From NCBI GenBank assembly GCA_003525525.1, contig DQED01000270.1, positions 1 through 18,974 on the forward strand: DNA of 18,974 nt. The letters run 5' to 3'. This document shows, in pieces, positions 7,349-13,256 of this stretch. Origin of the DNA: Desulfovibrio sp. (GTDB lineage: Bacteria; Desulfobacterota; Desulfovibrionia; Desulfovibrionales; Desulfovibrionaceae). The notes below the pieces were generated by a model, which made no database searches, was not told where the DNA came from, and saw only the letters and a list, made by a program, of their open reading frames with translations. The stretch's first letter is position 1. Each line of letters opens with the position of its first letter. Made by a program: the position numbers and the translations under genes.

Positions 7349-8422
7349 TCAGCGGGGTCGTCCGGGACGCTTGAACTTGTCGAGTTGGGCCAGGATCGAA
7401 GCCACCGCCTGGTAGAGGTCCTCGGGGATGACCTGGCCGATCTCCACCTGCTTATACAAGGCCTGTGCCAGGGGTTTGTTTTCCCGGATGGGAATGCGGT
7501 TCTCGCGGGCGATTTCCTTGATCTTCTCGGCCAAATGGTCGGCGCCCTTGGCCAGCAGCATCGGCGCCGGGGTCTCCTTGGGATCGTAGCGCAGGGCGCA
7601 GGCGAGGTGGGTCGGGTTGGTGATGACCACGTCGGCCTTGGGCACATCCTGGAGCATGCGCCGCTGCATGACCTCCATCATCTTCTGCTTCTGCTTCTGC
7701 TTGATGACGGGATCACCCAGGGCCTGCTTTGTCTCGTCCTTGATCTCGTCCTTGCTCATCTTGAGGTTTTCTTCGTAATCCCAGCGCGTGTACCACACGT
7801 CAAGGATAGCGATAAGCAGCATGGGGCCTAGCGTATACAGGACAAGGTTAAAGCCGTTCTGCAGAAGGAAGGCGATAAACGCTTCGGTCGGCTGATAGAA
7901 AAGAGGCAGAAATTCATTGAATTTGTTTTTGAGAATAATGTAGGGGGCGATGGCGATCACCGCAGCCATCGCCACCTGCTTGCCGAGTTGGACGAGCGTC
8001 CTGGGGTTGATCAGGAGCTTTTGCACGGCCCCCATGGGATTGAACAGGTTGCTGAAGTCAGGATTGAAGAGCTTGGAGTACCAAACATCGCCAACCTGCA
8101 GCCGTTGGGTGACGTAAGCAACGATGGCCATGACCAGGAGCAGCGGCAGGAGCATCATGGCGAGCTGTCCGGACAGCGCCCACAGCAGTGCGGTCACCCC
8201 GTCGGGCGTGGCTTCGAAGCGCAGGTTCTGGCCGAGGAACTGGATGAAGACGGCCTTGAGGTCTTCGCCGAGGTCGCCGATGAGGATACGCAGGACGAAC
8301 AGCCCGGCCATGAGCACGGTCAGTTTGGGCAGTTCCTGGCTGCGCGGCACCGACCCCTTTTCACGCGCTTTTTCGCGGCGTTTTTGGGTGGCTTTTTCTG
8401 TTTTACTCGGGTCTCTGGCCAT
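7349..8422 (-). CDS. flhB: Flagellar export switch protein FlhB
   Basis: FlhB controls the switch from rod/hook to filament export through self-cleavage. The 357-residue protein has a basic cytoplasmic N-terminus (EKATQKRREKAREKGSVPRS, typical of the family) and four transmembrane helices (about 34-52, 86-106, 145-165, 186-208). A long charged cytoplasmic helix follows (MSKDEIKDETKQ), then the autocleavage motif NPTH at 269-272, with cleavage expected between Asn and Pro. All sequence hallmarks are intact. The last residues (KFKRPGRPR) are basic. It lies 21 nt after fliR and 32 nt before flhA, the usual fliR-flhB-flhA order. A locally AT-richer stretch lies within the gene (about 7,790-7,950), but the frame is uninterrupted and nothing suggests transfer. 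Confidence 0.98.
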   Translation of the reverse strand: MARDPSKTEKATQKRREKAREKGSVPRSQELPKLTVLMAGLFVLRILIGDLGEDLKAVFIQFLGQNLRFEATPDGVTALLWALSGQLAMMLLPLLLVMAIVAYVTQRLQVGDVWYSKLFNPDFSNLFNPMGAVQKLLINPRTLVQLGKQVAMAAVIAIAPYIILKNKFNEFLPLFYQPTEAFIAFLLQNGFNLVLYTLGPMLLIAILDVWYTRWDYEENLKMSKDEIKDETKQALGDPVIKQKQKQKMMEVMQRRMLQDVPKADVVITNPTHLACALRYDPKETPAPMLLAKGADHLAEKIKEIARENRIPIRENKPLAQALYKQVEIGQVIPEDLYQAVASILAQLDKFKRPGRPR

Positions 8423-8443
8423 GGCGGCCGTCCCTTCCCGGCG

Positions 8444-9223
8444 TTATCCCGACGCCTTGAGCACCAGGGTGTACATGGGGATGAGTTCGTCGAGAAAGCG
8501 GCCGACGTAAAGGGCCATGGCGGCGAAGACCAGGGTCATGAACAAAAAGCCCACGCCGATCTTGAGCGGAAAGCCCACGAACAGCACGTTCATCTGCGGC
8601 GCGGCCCGCGCGACCAGGGCCAAGGCCAGGTCGACCATGAAGATCGAGGCCATGATGGGGGCGGCGATCTTGAGCGCCATGACGAAAATCTGGCTGGAGA
8701 ACACGATGAGGTGTTCGCCGAGGACCGGGTTGATGAGCAGCCCTCCCGGCGTGACCAGCCTGAAGCTCTGCGCCAGCGCGCCGATGAGGACGAGGTGACC
8801 GTTGAGGCTTAAAAAAAGCATCGTGGTCACCTGGTTCATCAGGTGCCCGAGCCCCGATTCCGAGGCGCCCGTCATGGGATCGATGCTGTTCATGAGCGTG
8901 AAGCCCATGGAAAAGCCCATGATCGCGCCCGCACTCTGCACGGCGGCGAAAAGGAACGAGACGAGGATGTTGAGCAGAAGCCCCAGGATCACTTCGCCGA
9001 GGAACATCAGGATGAGCATCCAGGGGTTGGCCGGCATGAGGGTTCCGGGAAAGGAGAGCATGGGGTAGATGGCCAGGGCGATGATGAAGCACAAGGCGGC
9101 CTTGACCGCGTTGGGCAGCAGGGTGCCCCCGAAAAACGGCAGCAGGAACAGCAGGACGCTCACGCGCATGAGCGTGAGGAGGAAGCCGAAAAGCTGGTTG
9201 GGGTCGAAGTGGAACAGGTCCAT
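8444..9223 (-). CDS. fliR: Flagellar export gate protein FliR
   Basis: FliR is a polytopic inner-membrane protein that assembles with FliP and FliQ into the export channel. The 259-residue product (from ATG 9223) is strongly hydrophobic with about six transmembrane segments. It starts MDLFHFDPNQLFGFLLTLMRVSVL, typical of FliR, and carries the conserved PFFGG and VKAALC segments and the MGFSMGFTLMNSIDP region near the middle. I chose ATG 9223 because the family usually begins with this MDLF segment. An AAGGG lies upstream but only about one nucleotide away. A GTG at 9250 would add nine residues (MARNLLTKG) and is the main alternative, though it has no clear ribosome site. fliP and fliQ are not in the window, so they must be encoded elsewhere. 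Confidence 0.94.
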   Translation of the reverse strand: MDLFHFDPNQLFGFLLTLMRVSVLLFLLPFFGGTLLPNAVKAALCFIIALAIYPMLSFPGTLMPANPWMLILMFLGEVILGLLLNILVSFLFAAVQSAGAIMGFSMGFTLMNSIDPMTGASESGLGHLMNQVTTMLFLSLNGHLVLIGALAQSFRLVTPGGLLINPVLGEHLIVFSSQIFVMALKIAAPIMASIFMVDLALALVARAAPQMNVLFVGFPLKIGVGFLFMTLVFAAMALYVGRFLDELIPMYTLVLKASG

Positions 9224-9262
9224 GCCCTTCGTCAGCAAATTCCGGGCCACAGGTCGGGACGG

Positions 9263-10159
9263 CTATTCCAGGATGTAGCGCATGGGGTTGACGGGCACGC
9301 CGCCCAGGCGCGTCTCGTAGTGCAGGTGCGGCCCCGAGCCCTGCCCGGAATCGCCCACATGGCCGAGGAGTTGTCCCCGGTGAACGGTCTGGCCCTTGGC
9401 CACCGCCACGTCGCGCAGGTGGCCGTAGCTGGTGACGAGCCCGGCCTGGTGGTCGAGGACGACGCCGAAGCCGCCGCCGTCGACTTCCCCGGAAAACGTC
9501 GCCACGCCGTCGCCCGGCGCGACCACCGGCGTACCGACCGGCGCGGCGATGTCCATGCCCTTGTGGAACTCCTTTTTCCCGGTAAACGGCGAAACGCGTT
9601 CGCCAAAGGGCGAGGCGATCCAGCCTTCCACGGGCCAGGAGCTGGGCATGGAGACGAGCCGGGCCTTGCTGTCGGCCAGGACGCCGAGCAGTTCCCCCTG
9701 GCGCAGGCGTTCCCGGGCTGCGTCCTCGCCGAGTTCGTCCAGGAACTGGTGGAGCTTTCGGGTGAGCATCTCCTGCCGGTACAGCGGCAGGTATTTCTTT
9801 TCGAAATCCTGGTCCTCGCCGCTGGAGGGGGCCACGTCGCGCGGGGCCTGGTCGAGCCCCACCATCAGGCGCAGCTTGGCGTCGAAGCCGCGCAGCCGCG
9901 TCAGGTCCGCCTCCAGGGATTTGACCTTGTCGCCAAGGGCGACGAGCTGGGCGTTTTGTTCCGCGGCCTGCTGTTCGAAGGCCGCGGCTTCGCGCTGCAA
10001 GCGTTTATAATTGTAATAAAATCGCACCAGATAGGCGTCCGCGGCGACCAGGACCGCAAGGGCCGCCAGGATGAGCGCGAAAAGCCATCCCCGAAAGCGC
10101 AGCTTGCGGCAGGCGCCGTGATGGTCCCGGAAGATGACGATCTGGTAGTGCTTAAACAA
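9263..10159 (-). CDS. Membrane-anchored M23 (LytM-type) peptidase, TTG start
   Basis: Probable peptidoglycan endopeptidase acting in the periplasm. The 298-residue protein has a basic N-terminus (KHYQIVIFRDHHGACRKLRFR), one transmembrane helix (about 25-45), a coiled coil (about 50-95), a linker and a C-terminal M23 domain (about 175-298). The zinc and catalytic residues are present: H199 and D203 (FHKGMD), H247 (SYGH), and H278/H280 (PHLH), so the enzyme should be active. The start is a TTG at 10159, placed by a perfect GGAGG six nt upstream; the frame contains no nearby ATG. It overlaps the upstream TtcA-like gene by eight nt. The single anchor plus coiled coil resembles divisome-linked M23 proteins. 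Its place just before fliR suggests local wall remodelling for flagellar assembly, which is inference. Confidence 0.9.
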   Translation of the reverse strand: MFKHYQIVIFRDHHGACRKLRFRGWLFALILAALAVLVAADAYLVRFYYNYKRLQREAAAFEQQAAEQNAQLVALGDKVKSLEADLTRLRGFDAKLRLMVGLDQAPRDVAPSSGEDQDFEKKYLPLYRQEMLTRKLHQFLDELGEDAARERLRQGELLGVLADSKARLVSMPSSWPVEGWIASPFGERVSPFTGKKEFHKGMDIAAPVGTPVVAPGDGVATFSGEVDGGGFGVVLDHQAGLVTSYGHLRDVAVAKGQTVHRGQLLGHVGDSGQGSGPHLHYETRLGGVPVNPMRYILE

Positions 10160-10937
10160 CGCCGGCCTCCGCCTTCCCGACGGCGTCGCGGTCCAGCTGC
10201 CAGCGCCCCAGGGCGTGCTGGAGGTTGACGGCGCGTTTCTTTCCGCCGGCGCAGATGCCCTGGACCCAGGTTTCCGCCTCGTGGCGCATGGACTTGCCGG
10301 CCATGGGGCAGGGGTTGGCGAAAACGGGCAGCTCCCAGGCCTTGGCCGCCCGGATGATGGTCTTTTTGTCCACGAGGAGCAGGGGGCGGATGACCGTGAG
10401 GCGGCCCTCGAAGAAGGATTCCCGGCAGGACAGCCCGTCCACGCGGCCGTTTTGGAACATGTTGAGGAAAAAGGTCGCGGCCAGGTCGTCGGCGTTGTGG
10501 CCGAAGGCCAGATGGGTGAGCCCGTAGGCGGCGCACAGGTCGAACAGCCGCTTGCGGCGCAGCCAGGCGCAGTAGAAGCAGGGGGATTTCTTGCGGTTTT
10601 CTTCGGAAAAGGCGCGAGGGCCGAAATCCGTGACCTCGATGTGGGCGGCCAGGCCGAGTTCCGCGGCAAGGGCGGCCAGGGGCGCGTGGTTGTGCGGGTC
10701 GAATCCGGGATTTAAGTGCAGCACCATCAGTTCCACGGGAAAGGGCACGATGCGGCGGCGGACGTGCAGCACGGCCAGCATGACCAGGCTGTCCACGCCG
10801 CCGGAAACGGCCAGGCCCACGCGGGCCCTCGGGGAAAGCTGGCCCGTTTCCATCATGAGCTTGCCGGCCTTGGCCACGCAGACCCGTTGGGCGTAACCGA
10901 GGTCCCTGGCGCGCAGGGGATGCTTCTCGCGCGTCAT
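10152..10937 (-). CDS. TtcA-family tRNA 2-thiocytidine synthetase-like protein
   Basis: ATP-dependent PP-loop enzyme related to TtcA, which thiolates cytidine 32 of tRNA using an iron-sulfur cluster. The 261-residue protein has the PP-loop SGGVDS (45-50), the paired cysteines PCFYC (C120, C123) and a third cysteine in NPCPM (C210) at about the position of the third cluster ligand in E. coli TtcA. GHNADD (146-151) is also typical. All expected cluster ligands are therefore present. A related PP-loop enzyme such as a TilS-like or other tRNA thiolase cannot be ruled out, so I give no symbol. Start ATG 10937 has AAGGAAG eight nt upstream. It lies 13 nt after the HDOD gene and overlaps the M23 gene. 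A tRNA-modification gene in a flagellar operon is unexpected and may be only a positional passenger. Confidence 0.85.
   Translation of the reverse strand: MTREKHPLRARDLGYAQRVCVAKAGKLMMETGQLSPRARVGLAVSGGVDSLVMLAVLHVRRRIVPFPVELMVLHLNPGFDPHNHAPLAALAAELGLAAHIEVTDFGPRAFSEENRKKSPCFYCAWLRRKRLFDLCAAYGLTHLAFGHNADDLAATFFLNMFQNGRVDGLSCRESFFEGRLTVIRPLLLVDKKTIIRAAKAWELPVFANPCPMAGKSMRHEAETWVQGICAGGKKRAVNLQHALGRWQLDRDAVGKAEAGVV
10166..10170 (-). promoter_or_regulatory. Ribosome binding site fixing the TTG start of the M23 gene
   Basis: On the minus strand GGAGG lies exactly six nt before TTG 10159, inside the end of the TtcA-like gene. The open frame upstream of this point contains no recognisable protein, while the homology-like part (KHYQIVIFRD...) begins directly after the TTG. 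This supports a TTG start with an 8-nt overlap and coupled translation. Confidence 0.75.
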
Positions 10938-10950
10938 TGGAAAATCTTCC

Positions 10951-11805
10951 TTATAGCGTGCTTTCGATGAGGATTTCGCGGACTTCGGCGATCTGTTCCA
11001 GGATCGCCTCCATGACCGCCTCCATCTGTTCGGGGCTGATGTCGAGCCGGGCGAACACCGCTTCCGACGGCGTGTATTGCATGCCGTCGATGCCCATGCC
11101 GATGCCCGTCATCTTGGCGATGACGTCGCCCACATGCACGAGGTCGAGGGCGAGGTCGGGTTCGGGGCAGTCGTCGGGGCGCAGGCGATAGCGCACCACG
11201 TTGACGATGGGAATGGGGATGGACCAGCGTTCGAGCAGGATGGCCCCGAGTTCGGCGTGGTTGATGCCGAGGATTTCCTCCTCGGCCTGTTCGAAGGAGA
11301 TGTGGCGTTCGTGGGCCAGGGCGAGGATGGGGATGGCGTCCACTTCAAGGAAAGAGCCCATGACGGTCTTGCCGATGTTGACGAGCAGTCCCGCGGTGAA
11401 GGTGTGGGGCGGGGCGACGCGGCCGAGTTCCTTGGCGAGGGTTTCCGAGGCCGTGGCCACGGCCACGGAGTGTTCGAGCAGTTCGCCCGGGCGCAGGCCG
11501 TAGCCCTTGATCTCGTAGCGCGTCATCGGGGCCACGCCCGAGGCGATGACGAGCTGGTAGACGCGGTTGAGGCCCAGGCGCATGAGGGCCTCGCGCACGG
11601 AAGTCACCTTGCCGCCGGTGCCGAAAAACGACGAATTGGCCATGCGCAGCACGTTGACCGTCAGCCCCGGGTCGTATTCGATGATGCGGGCGAGCTGGCG
11701 CAGGTCGGCCTCGGGATTGCCGATGTAGGCCAGCACCTTCTGCACGGGCATGGGCATTTGGGGGATGGCGAAGGCCTTTTGAAGGATATCCTCGCGTCTG
11801 CTCAT
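10951..11805 (-). CDS. HDOD-domain protein
   Basis: HDOD domains are HD-phosphohydrolase relatives that have lost catalysis and serve as signalling modules, often beside c-di-GMP or chemotaxis genes. The 284-residue protein is nearly all HDOD. It has an N-terminal helical part with MPMPVQKVLAYIGNPEADLRQ, the ANSSFFG segment (57-63), and a core where the HD pair is replaced by VN (GLLVNIGK, 140-146). Other His residues remain (H112, H183, H224), but the metal site is broken, as in typical HDOD proteins. The start is ATG 11805, which shares four nt with the cheD stop (ATGA), with GGGA a few nt upstream. A TTG at 11826 would add seven residues and is less likely. Close coupling to cheD suggests a motility or chemotaxis role, though the partner is unknown. 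Confidence 0.9.
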   Translation of the reverse strand: MSRREDILQKAFAIPQMPMPVQKVLAYIGNPEADLRQLARIIEYDPGLTVNVLRMANSSFFGTGGKVTSVREALMRLGLNRVYQLVIASGVAPMTRYEIKGYGLRPGELLEHSVAVATASETLAKELGRVAPPHTFTAGLLVNIGKTVMGSFLEVDAIPILALAHERHISFEQAEEEILGINHAELGAILLERWSIPIPIVNVVRYRLRPDDCPEPDLALDLVHVGDVIAKMTGIGMGIDGMQYTPSEAVFARLDISPEQMEAVMEAILEQIAEVREILIESTL

Positions 11806-12275
11806 AAGTCCCAGGACCTCCCGCAAGATGAAACCACGACCCTGCCCGTTTCGGCGTAAACGCGCATGGTCCGGGGGATGGTGCCGCCGACGTCCTCGGC
11901 GGCCAGGCGCATCTCGTTGACCTGCAAGAGCTTCTTGAGTGCGGCGAAATTGTTGGCTCCCGTGTCGAACTGGTTGGAAATATGCATCATGCGGCCGCAG
12001 CCTGCCGCCTTGAGGATGAGGTTTTCACGCGTGGCCCCGCGGCCGAACAGGGCGCGCATCATCTGTGGCACGCCGATGTTGACGTACATGAAGGGATTTT
12101 TGGCCGGGCTTTTGTTTTCCCTGGCCAGGGGGAGCAGGCAATGGATGAGTCCGGCCACGCCCGCCAGAGGATCGTAGGCGGCAAGCCCCAGGCACGAACC
12201 CAGGGCGTGGGTGACAAGCACGTCCTTGGCCCTGTTCGTGACCTTCATGTCGGAGATGCTGACGATGATCTCCAT
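11802..12275 (-). CDS. cheD: Chemoreceptor glutamine deamidase CheD
   Basis: CheD deamidates glutamines of chemoreceptors and, with CheC, takes part in adaptation. The 157-residue protein shows the catalytic residues in order: T22, C28 (ALGSCLG) and H45 (GLIHCLLP). These are one residue later than T21, C27 and H44 of Thermotoga CheD, and the later GCGRMMHISNQFDTGANNF block is typical. I chose ATG 12275 because the family begins here (MEIIVSISDMKV); the open frame upstream is unrelated sequence. The ribosome site is weak (GGAA about 9 nt away). It is the first gene of the long minus-strand operon. No CheC is visible. The soluble receptor-like protein encoded divergently is a possible substrate, which is inference. 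Confidence 0.93.
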   Translation of the reverse strand: MEIIVSISDMKVTNRAKDVLVTHALGSCLGLAAYDPLAGVAGLIHCLLPLARENKSPAKNPFMYVNIGVPQMMRALFGRGATRENLILKAAGCGRMMHISNQFDTGANNFAALKKLLQVNEMRLAAEDVGGTIPRTMRVYAETGRVVVSSCGRSWDL

Positions 12276-12346
12276 GGGGGTGTGTTCCGTGATGCTTCCC
12301 GGCTTGCGGCTTTGGAGGGCGGACGCCGAGGAGCGCCCGAAGCGGC

Positions 12347-12375
12347 AACCTAGCCGGAAATGCGGCACAGGACAA
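12347..12375 (-). promoter_or_regulatory. Candidate sigma-70-type promoter for the cheD-flagellar operon
   Basis: On the minus strand TTGTCC (12370-12375) is followed by a 17-nt spacer and TAGGTT (12347-12352). The -35 element matches four of six consensus bases and the -10 element three of six. The predicted start of transcription, near 12340, leaves about 65 nt of leader before cheD. Position and spacing fit, but the -10 match is weak, so this is a candidate only. Confidence 0.45.
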
Positions 12376-12489
12376 GTTCGACGTGTTCGCGCGCTGTTTG
12401 GCTGTGGACAGAAGCCCCGCAAGCGCATACGTTTCCCCGGCTTTCACGCAAGCAAGGATTGCCGGCCGGCGGCCGAAGCGGAGCGGACG

Positions 12490-13068
12490 ATGTCCATCGA
12501 ATTCCTCAAGCATGTCATCGAGCAGTATGGCTATTTGGCGCTTTTCATCGGCACGTTTCTCGAAGGGGAGACCATTCTGCTTCTGGCGGGATTCGCGGCT
12601 CATTCGCCCCAGTTCGGCCTTGACCTGCGCCTTGTCATCCTCGCCGCCTTCGCCGGAAGTCTCGCCGGCGACCAGACGGCCTTTTTCATCGGCCGCCACT
12701 ACGGGCGCAAACTGGTCGCGCGCAGCGAAAAATGGCGGGACAGGGCCGAACGCGTGCACCGCATGCTCTCGAAGTACCATGAAATCCTCATATTGAGCTT
12801 CCGGTTCTTTTACGGCCTGCGCAACTTGACGCCCTTTGTCCTCGGCACGGCCGAGATCACCATCCGCAAGTTCTTCCTCCTAAACGCCCTGGGCGCGTTG
12901 ATCTGGGCCGTGGTTTTCGCCCTGACGGGCTACGCCTTCGGCAGCCTGCTCGAAAACGTTCTGACCCGTGTGATCGACAACGTCCACAACGCGGAACTGC
13001 TTGTCCTCGGCCTTGCCGCCGTCCTCGTCGCGGCATTGTGGCTGGTCAAGCGTCTGCGGCGACGCTGA
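12490..13068 (+). CDS. DedA-family (VTT/SNARE-associated type) membrane protein
   Basis: DedA proteins are polytopic inner-membrane proteins. Several take part in lipid-carrier recycling, membrane homeostasis or proton-coupled transport. This 192-residue protein has the family layout: amphipathic N-terminus, acidic FLEGETILLLAGF (23-35) and GSLAGDQTAFFIGRHYGR (56-73). These are followed by RFFYGLRNLTPFVLG (105-119) with the conserved arginines and proline, and two C-terminal helices ending in a basic tail (KRLRRR). The start ATG 12490 has GGAG six nt upstream. It is the only gene between the two divergent blocks, transcribed with the chemotaxis operon but separated from it by 188 nt. It is probably unrelated to motility. 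No specific subfamily or transported substrate can be assigned from the sequence. Confidence 0.9.
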   Translation: MSIEFLKHVIEQYGYLALFIGTFLEGETILLLAGFAAHSPQFGLDLRLVILAAFAGSLAGDQTAFFIGRHYGRKLVARSEKWRDRAERVHRMLSKYHEILILSFRFFYGLRNLTPFVLGTAEITIRKFFLLNALGALIWAVVFALTGYAFGSLLENVLTRVIDNVHNAELLVLGLAAVLVAALWLVKRLRRR

Positions 13069-13090
13069 TTCTCCATCGACCGTATCCGCC

Positions 13091-13148
13091 CGCTTTTTCC
13101 CGTTGTCCTTTGTAAAAGGAAACCCTTTGTCTTTAGCGGGAAAAAGTG
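13091..13148. repeat. Nested inverted repeat in the dedA to receptor-gene spacer
   Basis: CTTTTTCCCG (13093-13102) pairs perfectly with CGGGAAAAAG (13137-13146); a wobble pair and one more pair extend it to 13091/13148. Inside is a second hairpin, TCCTTT (13106-13111) with AAAGGA (13115-13120) and a 3-nt loop. The right outer arm is not followed by a T-run, so it is not a simple terminator. It lies across the spacer of the candidate promoter at 13127-13154, so it could be an operator or a leader structure. The pairing is read directly from the sequence; the function is unknown. Confidence 0.65.
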
Positions 13149-13154
13149 TAGTTT
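13127..13154 (+). promoter_or_regulatory. Candidate promoter for the chemotaxis operon
   Basis: TTGTCT (13127-13132), a 16-nt spacer and TAGTTT (13149-13154) form a weak sigma-70-like site. It has the same TTGTCY and TAGNTT pattern as the candidate promoter on the other strand near 12347. It would start transcription near 13161, about 96 nt before the receptor-like gene. The right arm of the inverted repeat falls within its spacer. I see no FliA-type (TAAA-N15-GCCGATAA) promoter in this spacer. Confidence 0.4.
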
Positions 13155-13246
13155 CCACATATCCCCGGCATATCGGCGGGGGCGGGATACGGGGCGCGGT
13201 CACGCGGAGCGCTTCGGGCACGCGCCGCGCATGGTGCGGCAGGGAT

Positions 13247-13251
13247 GGGGA
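13247..13251 (+). promoter_or_regulatory. Ribosome binding site choosing ATG 13257
   Basis: GGGGA ends five nt before ATG 13257. The in-frame ATG at 13245 has its purines directly abutting the codon, which is too close. The downstream ATG is therefore the preferred start of the receptor-like gene, four residues shorter than the longest reading. Confidence 0.6.
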
Positions 13252-13256
13252 CCAGC

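Noticed and set aside
4605..7415. Long plus-strand frame across flhF and flhA
   Set aside because: It runs opposite well-recognised flhA and flhF, is rich in Gln, His and Gly, and has no domain or ribosome site.
5143..7647. Long second minus-strand frame overlapping flhA
   Set aside because: It is a shifted frame of flhA and parts of its neighbours, Pro/Arg/Gly-rich with no recognisable motif. flhA itself is intact.
7790..7950. AT-richer patch in flhB as a sign of transfer
   Set aside because: The frame, motifs and length are all normal for FlhB. The drop is short and fits the hydrophobic and Lys/Asn/Phe codons in this part of the gene.
11806..11826. TTG 11826 as the HDOD start
   Set aside because: The four-base ATGA overlap with the cheD stop at ATG 11805 and the GGGA site nearby explain the start better.
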